Under the pieces are notes generated by a model. The model worked only from the letters and a program-made list of their open reading frames with translations. It was not told where the DNA came from and searched no databases. From VXPQ01 sp964608315 (GTDB lineage: Bacteria > Bacteroidota > Rhodothermia > Rhodothermales > VXPQ01): a stretch of DNA of 64,000 bases. The stretch lies in assembly GCA_964608315.1 (NCBI GenBank), contig CAZSNF010000016.1, positions 18,769-82,768 on the forward strand, given 5' to 3'. Numbering within the stretch: the first letter of the stretch is position 1; every line of letters starts with the position of its first letter. A program made the position numbers and the translations under genes. Of this stretch, positions 25,438 through 35,295 are shown piece after piece.

Positions 25438-27213
25438 ATGCGCTTTTTTCCCTTATTTCTCGTTCCGCTCCTTCTTGTCGCAGGATGCGCCGCTCCGTCC
25501 GCCGATGCGCCTTCGCCGCCGAATATCATCCTCGTCATTACGGACGATCAGGGGTACGGGGATTTCGGGTTTGCGGACAACCCGATTCTCCGGACGCCCC
25601 ACCTCGACGAACTGGCTTCCGAGAGCATTCAGGTGAATCCGTTTTACGTCAGTCCGGTGTGCGCCCCTACGCGGGCGTCGCTTATGACGGGCCGGTACAA
25701 CTACCGGACGCGCGTCGTCGATACCTGGGTGGGGCGGGCCATGATGGATCCGGATGAAATCACCGTGGCGGAATTGCTGCAGGAAGCAGGGTACGCCACG
25801 GGAATCTTCGGGAAATGGCATCTTGGGGACAATTATCCCGTGCGTCCGCAGGATCAGGGGTTCGAAGAGACGCTGGTGCACCGGGGCGGGGGAATCGGGC
25901 AGCCCTCGGATCCGCCCGGCGGGGAGGGGGCGTACACCGATCCGATCCTGTTGCGCAACGGCGAACTGGAGCAAATGACGGGATATTGCACCGACATTTA
26001 TTTCGACGAGGCCCGGCAATGGATGGAGCGGGAGCATGCAGCGGGGCGGCCCTTCTTCGCCTACATTGCCTCCAATGCGCCTCATGGTCCCTATCACGAT
26101 GTCCCGGAGGATCTGTACGCCTACTATTCGGGCGAAAATCTGGACCCCGCCGAATTTCCGCAGGAGGCCGGACACTCGTTGCCAGACGAGAACGATCCGG
26201 ACCTCCTCGCTCGCATCTTTGCGATGATCGACAACATCGACGACAACATGGGTCGCCTGACGACCTGGCTCGACGAGGCGGGACTGGCGGAGAACACGCT
26301 CGTCATGTTCATTGTGGACAATGGGCCGAACACGCGCCGGTACGTGGCGGGCATGCAAGGCATGAAAGGGGAAGTATACGAAGGGGGCATTCGTTCGCCG
26401 CTCCTGGTGCGCTGGCCCGCGCAATTTGCCCCTGGACGCCTCGACGATCATATTGCGGCGCATATCGACCTGACGCCCACCATGCTCGATGCGGCGGGCG
26501 TGGCGTTGCCGGATGATCGCGTGATCGACGGGGAAAGTTTGTTGCCCGCCTTGCTTGGCGAAACGGTGGATCAGGGCGACCGCATGCTCGTGCTGCAATC
26601 GCACCGCGGCAATGCGCCGCAGCGATACCATCATTTTTCCTTGCGCACCCCGCGCTGGAAACTGGTGAACAACAGCGGCTTTGGCCTGGAAGCGCTCCCG
26701 GAAGGGGAGCTGGCGTTCGAATTGTACGACATGCTGGAGGATCCGTACGCCCTTTCAGACCTGGCCGCCGAACGTTCCGATATAGTGGAGGACCTGAAGG
26801 CGCGCTACGACGCCTGGTTCGACGATGTGAGCAGCGCCCGGCCCGACAACTATGCCCCGCCACGCATTCACATCGGTACGCCGCACGAAAATCCGACGAT
26901 TCTTACCCGGCAGGACTGGCGCTTCATACAGGGCGGATGGCGCCGCAACGCGCAGGGATTCTGGCTGCTGGATAACCGGGGCGAAGGGACCTGGGACGCG
27001 CTGGTGCGGTTCGATCCTTCCGAGCAGCCGCTGACGGTGCGGCTACAGGCGGGAAACATGGCGTATTCCGTTGAGGCTGCTCCCGGCGAAGGCGTCGCGC
27101 GGTTCGAAGGCGTTGCATTCCCCCCGGGTCCGATTCGACTTGAGGTTTCTCTGGAAGAACCGGATCTTGCGCGCGGCCCTCACCAGGTTGAAGTCACGCA
27201 CCGTATCGACTGA
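25438..27213 (+). CDS. lipoprotein sulfatase (S1 family)
   Basis: 591 aa with a lipoprotein signal, MRFFPLFLVPLLLVAGC (lipobox VAGC), so it should be membrane-anchored. Sulfatase core: NIILVITDDQGYGDFGFAD, TPHLDELASESI, the formylglycine motif C-A-P-T-R in VSPVCAPTRASLMTGRYN, GKWHLGDNYP, and MFIVDNGPN. After the catalytic part the C-terminal about 130 aa (from PPRIHIGTPHENPTILTR) form an extra beta-rich domain seen in larger arylsulfatases. It is the third sulfatase of the window and is separated from the second by a repeat element. Confidence 0.93.
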   Translation: MRFFPLFLVPLLLVAGCAAPSADAPSPPNIILVITDDQGYGDFGFADNPILRTPHLDELASESIQVNPFYVSPVCAPTRASLMTGRYNYRTRVVDTWVGRAMMDPDEITVAELLQEAGYATGIFGKWHLGDNYPVRPQDQGFEETLVHRGGGIGQPSDPPGGEGAYTDPILLRNGELEQMTGYCTDIYFDEARQWMEREHAAGRPFFAYIASNAPHGPYHDVPEDLYAYYSGENLDPAEFPQEAGHSLPDENDPDLLARIFAMIDNIDDNMGRLTTWLDEAGLAENTLVMFIVDNGPNTRRYVAGMQGMKGEVYEGGIRSPLLVRWPAQFAPGRLDDHIAAHIDLTPTMLDAAGVALPDDRVIDGESLLPALLGETVDQGDRMLVLQSHRGNAPQRYHHFSLRTPRWKLVNNSGFGLEALPEGELAFELYDMLEDPYALSDLAAERSDIVEDLKARYDAWFDDVSSARPDNYAPPRIHIGTPHENPTILTRQDWRFIQGGWRRNAQGFWLLDNRGEGTWDALVRFDPSEQPLTVRLQAGNMAYSVEAAPGEGVARFEGVAFPPGPIRLEVSLEEPDLARGPHQVEVTHRID

Positions 27214-27396
27214 TTCGACCGGGAAGGACCTTGTCCGCACAGCGTTTTCTTAACGTTCCCGCCTCTTTCCCGTCTGGCGTATCTTGCCGGGACCGCGAAC
27301 GGATATCCGCGGCGGGACAAATAGTCGCCGTGCGGGTTTTTAATATCCGGGTTTGCCCGGTCGTTGCAGCCAGCCCGCATTGACTCGTATCCTCCC

Positions 27397-29865
27397 ATGC
27401 TCTCTGAACGCCCCGTTTACGTACACAAGTTTGGCGGCACCTCCGTGGCGACGGCGGAGCGTATTCGGCAGGTGGCCAGCCTCGTGCTGAACGAGGACTG
27501 CGACGGGCTTCGCATCGTTGTCGTATCGGCGCTGGGCGGCGTTACGGACACGCTGCTCGAAGCGATCGAACGGGCGATTGCGCGCGCCGGAAACCATGGC
27601 GAAATACTTCGGGACCTCGGGGTGCGGCATCTCGCCGTTGCGGATGCGGTGGCGAGCGATGCGGATCGGGATTCCCTGCGGGGCGCAGTGGAGGCCAGAA
27701 TGCTGGAACTTACCGAACTCCTCGACGGCGTGTACTTGCTTCGGGAATGTACGGACCGGGCCCGCGACGCCGTGCTCGGCATTGGCGAGCAACTTTCTGC
27801 TCCGATCGTGGCGGCCGCTTTTCGCGCGGCGGGCCAGGGTGCGGAGGCCGTAGACGCCCGGGAATTCATTTGCACGGATGCTTCGTTCGGCGAGGCGAAC
27901 GTGCTGTTCGACGAAACCGACGAACGGGTCCGCGCTCGCTTCGCTTCCTCGAACGAAGAAAATATTTTCGTTGCGACCGGATATGTCGGGTCCACGCTGC
28001 GCAAGGTATCGACTACGCTGGGCCGTTCGGGGAGCGATTATACGGCCACGATTATTGCGGGCGCGCTTGGGGCGGAGCGGGTTACGATCTGGACCGATGT
28101 AGACGGGGTGTTGTCTGCCGATCCCCGGCTGGCGCCAGAAGCGTTTGTGCTTCCCCGGCTTAGTTATCGGGAAGCGTCGGAACTGGCCTATTTCGGGGCG
28201 GAAGTGCTGCATTCCCGTACGATGCGCCCCTTGCTTCCCCGGAATATCCCGCTTTGCATCCGGAATACGCTGAATCCATCGGCGCCGGGCACCTTGATTT
28301 CAAAGGACACCACGACGATGGAGGGGCATGTCAAAGCCATTACCACGATCCGGGACGTGGCGGTGGTGATGCTGGAAGGAACCGGCCTTGTGGGGATACC
28401 CGGTATCTCCGCGCGCGCGCTCACGGCGCTGGCCGCCCGCAACATCAATGTATTTTTGATTGCCCAGGCCTCTTCGGAACAGAGTCTTTGCACGGTGGTT
28501 TCGGCGGAGAACGCCGAAATTTCCACGCGCCTGATTCGGGAAGAGTTCGAGCTTGAACTGGTTCGCGGCGATGTGGCCCGCGTGTTTTCTATTGGGCAAT
28601 GCGCCATCGTATCCGTGGTGGGGGACAACATGCGCCAACGTCCGGGCCTGGCCGGACGCATGTTTTCCACGCTGGGGCGGGATGGCGTCAATGTGCTGGC
28701 TATTGCGCAGGGCGCTTCGGAAACGAACATTTCAGCGGTGGTCTCCGATGCGGAAGGCAAGCACGCCGTGCATGTGCTTCATGACGAATTCGCCCTGTTG
28801 CGGCACCGGGTGCACGTTTTTCTGATCGGCGCGGGCGTGGTGGGGCGAGCGTTGCTCAAAATGCTGGAGGATCAGCAGGAAACGCTTTTGCATGGACTCC
28901 GGCTGAATATCCACCTCGTGGGTTTGGCGAATACCCGGAAAATGGCCTGGAACGTGGGCGGCATTCCCTTTGCCGAGGCGCTTGATGCGCTCGAACAGGG
29001 CGAGCCGGGAGGCATCGACGCCGTGATGGATCAGCTCCGGGAAGGGCGGCTGCACCGGATGATGGTTATCGACGCCACGGCTTCCGAGGAAGTAGCGGCC
29101 CAGTATCCGGACCTGTTGTCTCGCTCCATATCGATCATCACGCCCAACAAGCGCGCCAATACGCAAGATCAGGCGTTCTACGAACAACTTTTGAGTACGG
29201 CGCATCGCCGCCAGGTTCCGTATCTCTACGAAACGACGGTAGGGGCGGGGCTTCCGATCATTTCCACGTTGCGCGACCTGATTCGGAGCGGCGACCGGGT
29301 GATACGCATCGAAGGCGTTTTTTCGGGGACATTGGCGTATATCTTCTACAGCATGGCGACGGGCATGAAGTTTTCCGAAGCGGTGCGCGCCGCCCGCCAG
29401 AAAGGATACACCGAGCCAGACCCGAGGGAAGACTTGCAAGGCGAAGATGTGGCCCGCAAGATTCTTATTCTGGCCCGGGAGGCGGGGCTTCAGGTCGAAC
29501 GCAGCGATATTTCGGTCGATTCGCTGGCGCCGCCTTCCTTGCGCGACATTCCGTTGCCTGAATTCATGGAGCGCCTCGTCGAACTGGACGACGCATGGCG
29601 GGAACGGATGGCGGAAGCTGCGGCTGCGGGACAATGCTTGCAGTACATAGGCCGCATGGAGGAGGGACGGTTGGGCGTGCAAATTCGGCGTATTGAGCAG
29701 GATTCGCCTTTTTCGCGGCTCGACGGCAGCAACAACATGGTGGTATATACCACGGAGCGATACCTTGACAATCCGCTGGTGGTGCAGGGTCCTGGCGCGG
29801 GTCCGCAGGTGACCGCCGCCGGCATTCTCGCCGATCTTATCAAGGCGGCGGAACTGGGGGCCTGA
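27397..29865 (+). CDS. thrA: bifunctional aspartokinase / homoserine dehydrogenase I
   Basis: 822 aa from the ATG at 27397, nearly the same length as ThrA of E. coli (820). It catalyses the first and third steps from aspartate to homoserine. The aspartokinase part has KFGGTSVATAERI (residues 11-23), GRSGSDYTATIIAGAL and TDVDGVLSADPR. ACT regulatory domains follow (about 310-460; GTGLVGIPGISARALTALAARNINV, FSTLGRDGVNVLAIAQGASETNISAVV). The homoserine dehydrogenase part starts at the nucleotide-binding FLIGAGVVGRALL, then ITPNKRANT and GTLAYIFY. The ACT region suggests feedback control by threonine, as in the family. It leads a tight cluster with dapB (18 nt) and dapA. Confidence 0.97.
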   Translation: MLSERPVYVHKFGGTSVATAERIRQVASLVLNEDCDGLRIVVVSALGGVTDTLLEAIERAIARAGNHGEILRDLGVRHLAVADAVASDADRDSLRGAVEARMLELTELLDGVYLLRECTDRARDAVLGIGEQLSAPIVAAAFRAAGQGAEAVDAREFICTDASFGEANVLFDETDERVRARFASSNEENIFVATGYVGSTLRKVSTTLGRSGSDYTATIIAGALGAERVTIWTDVDGVLSADPRLAPEAFVLPRLSYREASELAYFGAEVLHSRTMRPLLPRNIPLCIRNTLNPSAPGTLISKDTTTMEGHVKAITTIRDVAVVMLEGTGLVGIPGISARALTALAARNINVFLIAQASSEQSLCTVVSAENAEISTRLIREEFELELVRGDVARVFSIGQCAIVSVVGDNMRQRPGLAGRMFSTLGRDGVNVLAIAQGASETNISAVVSDAEGKHAVHVLHDEFALLRHRVHVFLIGAGVVGRALLKMLEDQQETLLHGLRLNIHLVGLANTRKMAWNVGGIPFAEALDALEQGEPGGIDAVMDQLREGRLHRMMVIDATASEEVAAQYPDLLSRSISIITPNKRANTQDQAFYEQLLSTAHRRQVPYLYETTVGAGLPIISTLRDLIRSGDRVIRIEGVFSGTLAYIFYSMATGMKFSEAVRAARQKGYTEPDPREDLQGEDVARKILILAREAGLQVERSDISVDSLAPPSLRDIPLPEFMERLVELDDAWRERMAEAAAAGQCLQYIGRMEEGRLGVQIRRIEQDSPFSRLDGSNNMVVYTTERYLDNPLVVQGPGAGPQVTAAGILADLIKAAELGA

Positions 29866-29882
29866 CGCTGGAGGGTACGACT

Positions 29883-30641
29883 ATGCGCATGGCATTGACC
29901 GGAATGGGACGGATGGGCGAGGCGGTAAGCAAACTCGCTGCGGAGCGCGGACACGAGATCGCGGCCCGGTTCGACGAGTACATCGACCAATACCCGGCCC
30001 TCCCCGATTCGGCGGAGCGGCCCGCCGCGCTGGACGCCGCCGATGCGGTCATCGACTTTACGCTTCCCGATGCGGCGCTGAAGAATATCGAACGGTATTG
30101 CCGGTGGGGCATTCCCGCCGTGATCGGTACGACCGGATGGTATGATCGCCTCGACGAGGCGAAAGCGCTGGCGGGCAAGCACGATGGCGCCATCCTCTAT
30201 GCGCCGAACTTCTCCATCGGCGTGGCGTTGCTTGCGCGCGCCGTCCGTTCCGTCCTGCCGCTTTTGAATGCGTTGCCGGAATACGACATGGCAGTGCACG
30301 AAGCGCACCATACCGGCAAGGCGGACAGCCCGTCCGGCACGGCGCTCATGCTGGGCGATCTGATCCTGGACGGGATCGACAGGAAGCGGCATATGGCCCC
30401 GGAAACGCAACACGGGCGCATCGTCCCCCATGCGTTGCACGTAACCTCGTCCCGGCTGGGCGAAGTGGTCGGCAAACACGATATTTCCCTCGACAGTCCA
30501 TTCGACAAACTGACGTTTTCGCACGAGGCCAAAAACCGGCGCGGTTTTGCTTTTGGCGCGGTGCGGGCCGCCGAATGGCTGCCGGGCCGAAAAGGATTTT
30601 TCACCCTCGACGATCTGCTGGACGAGTGGCTGGGCGCGTAA
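29883..30641 (+). CDS. dapB: 4-hydroxy-tetrahydrodipicolinate reductase
   Basis: 252 aa. It reduces the DapA product with NAD(P)H on the way to diaminopimelate and lysine. Seen: the N-terminal nucleotide-binding GMGRMGEAV, ADAVIDFTLPDA, GTTGWYDR, APNFSIGVALL, the catalytic His/Lys motif EAHHTGKADSPSGTALML, and the closing FSHEAKNRRGFAFGAVRAAEWL. It starts 18 nt after thrA, with a GGAGG-like sequence in between, and is followed by dapA, so aspartate flux into lysine and cell wall is coded as a unit. No anomaly seen. Confidence 0.96.
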   Translation: MRMALTGMGRMGEAVSKLAAERGHEIAARFDEYIDQYPALPDSAERPAALDAADAVIDFTLPDAALKNIERYCRWGIPAVIGTTGWYDRLDEAKALAGKHDGAILYAPNFSIGVALLARAVRSVLPLLNALPEYDMAVHEAHHTGKADSPSGTALMLGDLILDGIDRKRHMAPETQHGRIVPHALHVTSSRLGEVVGKHDISLDSPFDKLTFSHEAKNRRGFAFGAVRAAEWLPGRKGFFTLDDLLDEWLGA

Positions 30642-30719
30642 TGCGCGCAGGCGCATAGCGCGGCGAGCAGCCCGGCTCTTTTGTGCGCCGGACCTATTTC
30701 ATGACACCCTGATACAGGC

Positions 30720-31616
30720 ATGAGCGATTTTCTTTTTACCGGCACGGGCGTTGCGCTCGTAACGCCGTTTACTCCGGATGGAGAACGCATTGATTACGAG
30801 GCGTTTCGTCGGCACGTGGACTGGCAGATTGCGGAGGGCGTGGAAGCGCTGGTCGTACTGGGCACGACGGGCGAGAACGCTACGATCTGGCCCGCCGAGC
30901 GCGAGCGACTGGTGTGCGCCGCCATAGAGCATGTGGCGGGGCGCGTACCCGTCATTGTGGGCACGGGAAACAATTCCACAAGCGAGAGCATCGTCTTTTC
31001 AAGGCAGGCGCAAGCCGCCGGCGCCGACGGCCTGCTTGTGGTGGGGCCGTATTACAACAAACCGACGCAAGCCGGTTTCCAGGCCCACGTACAGGCTATC
31101 GCCGCCGCGGCGGATTGCCCGATCGTGCTGTACAACGTACCGGGCCGCACCAGTTTCAATATTCTTCCGGAAACCATGCTGGCGCTGGCGCAGGAGGTGC
31201 CCTCGGTGGCGGGCGTCAAGGAAGCCTCGGGGAGCATTGCGCAGACAGGCGACTTGCTGGCGGGTCGCCCCGATCGTCTGGCGGTGTATTCCGGCGACGA
31301 CGAAATGACGTTGCCGCTGGTCGCCATGGGCGGGGATGGCGTGATTTCGGTGGTGGCCAATGTGTTGCCAGCGGCGTTTTCGGCCCTGACCCGCGCTGCG
31401 CTGGCGGGCCGTTTCGAAGAGGCTCGCCAGGAGCATTTCCATTTGCTTGAGGCGATGCGGGCCTGTTTCTACGAGACGAACCCGATTCCCGTCAAAGCCA
31501 TGCTGGCGGAAATGGGACGGATGGATGGCCGCCTGCGCTTGCCTCTGGTCGGGATTACGGACGAGACGCTTCCTCGCGTGGTCGGGGCGTTTCGCCCCCA
31601 TCTCGGGATGCGCTGA
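30720..31616 (+). CDS. dapA: 4-hydroxy-tetrahydrodipicolinate synthase
   Basis: 298 aa, usual length. It condenses pyruvate with aspartate semialdehyde. Motifs: GTGVALVTPFTPDG, VVLGTTGENATIW (catalytic Thr at about 50), VGPYYNKPTQAGF (Tyr at about 111), VLYNVPGRTS (active Tyr 138) and the Schiff-base Lys 167 in GVKEASGS. It lies 78 nt after dapB. The gene ends in a hairpin shared with mreD on the opposite strand. Confidence 0.97.
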   Translation: MSDFLFTGTGVALVTPFTPDGERIDYEAFRRHVDWQIAEGVEALVVLGTTGENATIWPAERERLVCAAIEHVAGRVPVIVGTGNNSTSESIVFSRQAQAAGADGLLVVGPYYNKPTQAGFQAHVQAIAAAADCPIVLYNVPGRTSFNILPETMLALAQEVPSVAGVKEASGSIAQTGDLLAGRPDRLAVYSGDDEMTLPLVAMGGDGVISVVANVLPAAFSALTRAALAGRFEEARQEHFHLLEAMRACFYETNPIPVKAMLAEMGRMDGRLRLPLVGITDETLPRVVGAFRPHLGMR

Positions 31617-31659
31617 TCAGCGTGTCCCTGGACTGATTGCGCATCAGCGCGTTCTTTTT
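31610..31659. terminator. bidirectional hairpin between dapA and mreD
   Basis: GCGCTGAT at 31610-31617 pairs with ATCAGCGC at 31643-31650, followed by GTTCTTTTT on the plus strand. The arms include the stop codons of both convergent genes. An 8-bp stem with a 25-nt loop is a modest terminator; its placement is what supports it. Confidence 0.45.
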
Positions 31660-32120
31660 GCGAAGAGCATGGCCACGCCGGCAAGGGCGGCGGTGTAGAT
31701 GGAGGACCCGAGCCAGACGCCCGTTACGATGGATATATTCTTCGTGCCGGCGCTCAGAGCGGTAAACACGGCGAACAGTCCGTTGTGCAACAGCGCTACG
31801 GCAAGGCTTCCGCCAAGAATGAACGAAGGAATCATCGGGAGGATTTGTCGCTCGGTAGACTGGAAAAGTCCCATGAGAAAGCCCGTCAGCGTTTTCGCGA
31901 ACATCTGAATGCCCCATGTTCCGTATAGGGCGTCCATCGCAAAACCGCTTGCAAATCCGGCAAGGGCTCCTTCCCGTCGCCCGAATTTCAACCCTGTCCA
32001 GGCTACGTAGAGCAGCACGGCGTCCGGCCAGGCGTTCCACAGCTGGAGTCGCCCCAGCGCCAACCATTGCGCGGCGACAATCAGCGCGCCGACGAGTATG
32101 CGGGAAAGGAACGGGGACAT
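31644..32120 (-). CDS. mreD: rod shape-determining protein MreD
   Basis: 158 aa with four to five hydrophobic helices, the size and topology of MreD, an inner-membrane part of the MreBCD elongation machinery. Recognisable segments: RILVGALIVAAQWLALGRLQLWNAWPDAVLLYVAWTG-like N-terminus, GRREGALAGFASGFAMDALYGTWGIQMF (typical GFxxGxxxDxxxG motif), and a last helix TAALAGVAMLFAKRTR. It is 12 nt after dacB on the minus strand, so the pair may be one transcript of cell-wall genes. MreB and MreC are not in the window. Confidence 0.85.
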   Translation of the reverse strand: MSPFLSRILVGALIVAAQWLALGRLQLWNAWPDAVLLYVAWTGLKFGRREGALAGFASGFAMDALYGTWGIQMFAKTLTGFLMGLFQSTERQILPMIPSFILGGSLAVALLHNGLFAVFTALSAGTKNISIVTGVWLGSSIYTAALAGVAMLFAKRTR

Positions 32121-32132
32121 GAAGGCGCCGGA

Positions 32133-33575
32133 TTACGATAACGAAGAAGAGGCGGCCAGCTCCATCACGATACGGTCGATCGTTTGCGTGATTCGGTAGG
32201 TCGATCCGGTGCAGTTGTTGGCGAAGATTGCAAAGGCCAGCGTTTGTCCGTCTTGCGTCGTAACGTAGCCGCTCAGGGTGCGCACGAACTGAAGGGAACC
32301 CGTCTTGGCCCGCACCGGCGTTCGGGCCAGCCGGTAGCGAAGCGTGGATCCGCGTTCTCCGCCTCGGGCGAGCGACGCCAGGAAGGCGTCGCGTTCTTCG
32401 TGGCCGTACATCCAGGTCAATACATGGCCCATGGCGCGGGGGGTAATCATGTTCTTGCGCGACAATCCCGATCCGTCGCGAATGGAGATATGGCTGGTTT
32501 GGGTCCCGGCCTCGCTGAGTAATTGTTTGATGCGGTTCTCGGCTCCTTCTGCGGAGCCGTCGTACGCATAGGTTCGAAACACTTGCTCTGCATAGAAATT
32601 GTTGCTCTTCTTGTTGACGATGTTCAAAATGTCCAGCAAGGGGGGCGATACGCGCGCGAACAAGGGCTGCGCCCGGTCGTACCGGAAATTGACCAGGTCG
32701 TCTATGTCCGCTGGTTCGCCTTGCACGTCTACGCCCGCTTCGCGCAGGTATCGCGTCAGGACCGCGGCGGTCAGGAGCGTCGGATTCGTCGCCGGGACGC
32801 CTATCGAGCCGCTATACGTGCGCGGGAGGCTTCCTTGCAGGGTAATGCGTTCGTTTCGGAAATCCCGGCGCGTGGTTATGGCGATGCCCCGCCGCCGATT
32901 GGCCGTCACCATCCGGTTCTGGAAATCCAGGAATCCATCGGGCTGCATCGTCACTCGCGGGGGACGCCCCGGCGCGCTTGCCCGAATCCGGACCAGCACC
33001 ACATTGTCGTTCCAGGCCAGGCCGCTGATGCTTACGCCTACCTCGCGGCTGGTGCTTGCGGTAACGAACTCGATATCCCATCCCTCGGCGTACGAACGAT
33101 CGTCGAAAACATTGTCGTCGCCCACGACACGCCCTTCAATGCGCGTTACGCCCATGTCCGCCAGTTCCTGCGCCCATTTCCTGAGCGGATCCTCGCCAGA
33201 GACCTGTTTGCTTCCGAAGGTGGGGTCGCCCGACCCGCGCAGCACAAGATTGCCTTTCAGTACGCTCCCTTCCGCCTGCCCGTCGAAATACAGCGCGGTA
33301 CTGTACCGATAATCGCTTCCGAGGGCGTCAAGCGCCGCGGCGGTCGTAAAAATCTTTTGATTGGAGGCGGGCAAAAAAATGTTCGAGGCGTTGCGCTCGT
33401 ACCATGTTTCGCCGGTTTCGACATGCTGTACGTACACGCCCCAGAGCGCGTTATTCGAGATGATTGCGTCAAGGCGGTCGGCGAGGTTCGCTGGCGGATC
33501 CGCAGGAGCCGTAGCGAATGCAAGCGCGGCGAGCGCGGCGACCGGGAGGGCGAGAAAGCGTTTCGTAGCAGGCAA
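32133..33575 (-). CDS. dacB: D-alanyl-D-alanine carboxypeptidase/endopeptidase (PBP4 type)
   Basis: 480 aa with signal peptide MPATKRFLALPVAALAALAFATA. It trims or cuts peptidoglycan cross-links in the periplasm. The three penicillin-binding motifs are present: S-x-x-K as SNQK at residues 71-74 (LPASNQKIFTTAAAL), S-x-N as SRKN in DGSGLSRKNM, and K-T-G in RAKTGSLQFVRTLSGYV. The large insertion between motifs 1 and 2 is typical of class C PBP4/DacB. It is followed after 12 nt by mreD. Confidence 0.95.
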   Translation of the reverse strand: MPATKRFLALPVAALAALAFATAPADPPANLADRLDAIISNNALWGVYVQHVETGETWYERNASNIFLPASNQKIFTTAAALDALGSDYRYSTALYFDGQAEGSVLKGNLVLRGSGDPTFGSKQVSGEDPLRKWAQELADMGVTRIEGRVVGDDNVFDDRSYAEGWDIEFVTASTSREVGVSISGLAWNDNVVLVRIRASAPGRPPRVTMQPDGFLDFQNRMVTANRRRGIAITTRRDFRNERITLQGSLPRTYSGSIGVPATNPTLLTAAVLTRYLREAGVDVQGEPADIDDLVNFRYDRAQPLFARVSPPLLDILNIVNKKSNNFYAEQVFRTYAYDGSAEGAENRIKQLLSEAGTQTSHISIRDGSGLSRKNMITPRAMGHVLTWMYGHEERDAFLASLARGGERGSTLRYRLARTPVRAKTGSLQFVRTLSGYVTTQDGQTLAFAIFANNCTGSTYRITQTIDRIVMELAASSSLS

Positions 33576-33698
33576 TTTGATTTAAGGACTGGCAAAAGGG
33601 AGTCGGAAGAACATGGAACCTGAATGCGTCCGTCGGGTTCGTCTTGATCAGAGTATTTTTGGCGATACGTTTCGATACGCATCCTGTTCATCGGATCC

Positions 33699-33974
33699 AT
33701 GGCAAGACCTACCGGACGACGTCGCGCGCCGCAGGCCCGCAAGCAGCGCCGCGGTACGCGCATGGTGTTTCGGCGAAAAAATTATTTGCTGCTTCTTCTG
33801 GGCATAGCGATGGTGGCGTCGGGATACGCCATGATGCGCATCGAGAACGAGGTGGACGGATTCATTTCCCTGTACATAGCCCCGCTGATCATTCTGGGCG
33901 GTTATCTGGAGATCATCTGGGCTATTCTCGCGCGGACGACCGATAAGAAAAAATCCCGGCAGGCGGCTCCGTAA
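33699..33974 (+). CDS. DUF3098 small membrane protein
   Basis: 91 aa, or 70 aa if it starts at the internal ATG at 33762 (MVFRRKNYLLLLLG). The conserved pattern of this Bacteroidota/Rhodothermota family is visible: FRRKNYLLLLLGIAMVASGYAMM as the first helix and YIAPLIILGGYLEIIWAIL as the second. Function is unknown; members often lie near cell-division genes. It stands alone between dacB (divergent) and the NamZ-like gene (convergent). Confidence 0.8.
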   Translation: MARPTGRRRAPQARKQRRGTRMVFRRKNYLLLLLGIAMVASGYAMMRIENEVDGFISLYIAPLIILGGYLEIIWAILARTTDKKKSRQAAP

Positions 33975-34007
33975 GCTGTTCCGCAAGAAATCGTTCGCTG
34001 CGTTGCT

Positions 34008-35291
34008 TCATGGATAGATTAGCGAAGCGGCCCGCGCTTCGCGAAAGGCCGCCGTCTCGCGTTCCCACGACGCGGCGATGGCCTCCGGCGACGCGTCTTG
34101 CTGCAACAGGTCGAGCAGGCGTTGCGTTCCGGCGAGTCGGGCCAGGCCGGCGGGGCGGTTTACCAGTTCCTCCTGCATGGTTCTTGCCTGCCGCCAGAAT
34201 GCGTCGAGCACATGGATTCCGGTTTCTACCGGCTGGAATGCTTGCGCGTCAGTCGGGATATGACGAATCCCCTCCAGGACTTGCCCCTCCAGTTTCGGGC
34301 GGGACGCCATGCCCGATATGCTTGTCGGGGCGAAGGAGACGGCTTCGAACCGTACGCCCGGCAGGTTCCGCGCGTTGAGCGAATCGGCTGCCGCCTGTCC
34401 GTTTAGCCAGGGCGCTCCGACCTGTACGAAAGGCTGCCGGGTGCCGCGTCCCTCGCTGGCTGCCGTGGCCTCGAAAAAGACGGCGCCGGGATAGACGAGC
34501 GCGGTTTCGAAATCCGGAATATTGGGACTGGGCGGAATCCAGGGCAGGCCCGTATCCGGCCAGAGCATGTCTCGCCGCCACCCCTCCATCTCGACGACAT
34601 GAAGGTCCAGATCGTCCAGACCTTCCATCATGGATTCGTTCCGGATCATGCGGGCCAGTTCCCCGACGGTCATGCCGTGAACCATGGGGATCGGATACTG
34701 CCCCACGAAGGACGTATGCTCCGGTTCGAGCATAAAGCCCGAAACGTAGTTTCCTCCCAGCGGGTTGGGCCGATCCAGCACGACGAACGGTATGCCCTGC
34801 TCCGCGGCGGCCTGCATGGCCAGCCCCATCGTGGAGATGTAGGTGTAGAACCGCGCCCCGATATCCTGAATGTCGAACACCAGCGCCTCGGCGTCCCGCA
34901 GCATGTCCGCGGTCGGTTTGCGCGTTTCTCCGTAGAGGCTGTACACGGGGAGCCCCGTGCGTTCGTCCCGCCCGTCGGCGACTTTTTCTCCGGCGTCCGC
35001 TGTGCCGCGCAGGCCGTGTTCGGGGCCGAAAATCGCTGCCAGCTCCACGTTGGGCGCGGCGAAAACAAGGTCGATCAGGTGGGCGGTATCGACGCGGGCG
35101 GTGTGGTTCGCCACCAGTCCGACGCGTTTCCCGTCGAGCAGGTCGAAACCGCGTTCCGCCAGCGCCGCCGCGCCTGTTTTCACCGGGGCGCAGGGGGGCG
35201 TTTCGCAGGGCGCTGCGGAAGAATCAGGCTGATCGGCGGCGTTGCCGCACGCCGCGCAAAAAAGCAGCGCGGCGAGGAGGGCGGGGCGCAA
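34008..35291 (-). CDS. DUF1343 protein, NamZ-type exo-N-acetylmuramidase lipoprotein
   Basis: Belongs to the DUF1343 family, whose studied member NamZ releases N-acetylmuramic acid from the non-reducing end of murein fragments. Seen: GKRVGLVANHTARVD, FGPEHGLRGTADAGEKV, PVYSLYGETRKPT, VFDIQDIGARFYTYISTM, DRPNPLGGNYVSG, FVGQYPIPMVHGMTVGELA and EMEGWRRDMLWPDTGLPWIPPSPNIP. I chose the TTG at 35291, 4 nt after the ndk stop; it gives a lipoprotein signal (LRPALLAALLFCAAC). The ATG at 35357 would overlap ndk by 62 nt. Probably a recycling enzyme for cell-wall sugars. Confidence 0.88.
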   Translation of the reverse strand: MRPALLAALLFCAACGNAADQPDSSAAPCETPPCAPVKTGAAALAERGFDLLDGKRVGLVANHTARVDTAHLIDLVFAAPNVELAAIFGPEHGLRGTADAGEKVADGRDERTGLPVYSLYGETRKPTADMLRDAEALVFDIQDIGARFYTYISTMGLAMQAAAEQGIPFVVLDRPNPLGGNYVSGFMLEPEHTSFVGQYPIPMVHGMTVGELARMIRNESMMEGLDDLDLHVVEMEGWRRDMLWPDTGLPWIPPSPNIPDFETALVYPGAVFFEATAASEGRGTRQPFVQVGAPWLNGQAAADSLNARNLPGVRFEAVSFAPTSISGMASRPKLEGQVLEGIRHIPTDAQAFQPVETGIHVLDAFWRQARTMQEELVNRPAGLARLAGTQRLLDLLQQDASPEAIAASWERETAAFREARAASLIYP

Positions 35292-35295
35292 GACG

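Noticed and set aside
32523..33623. 366-codon frame antisense to dacB
   Set aside because: The dacB frame has all three penicillin-binding motifs, whereas this one has none.
33645..33664. Right-end-like piece of the repeat family (GATCAGAGTATTTT)
   Set aside because: Too short to distinguish from chance.
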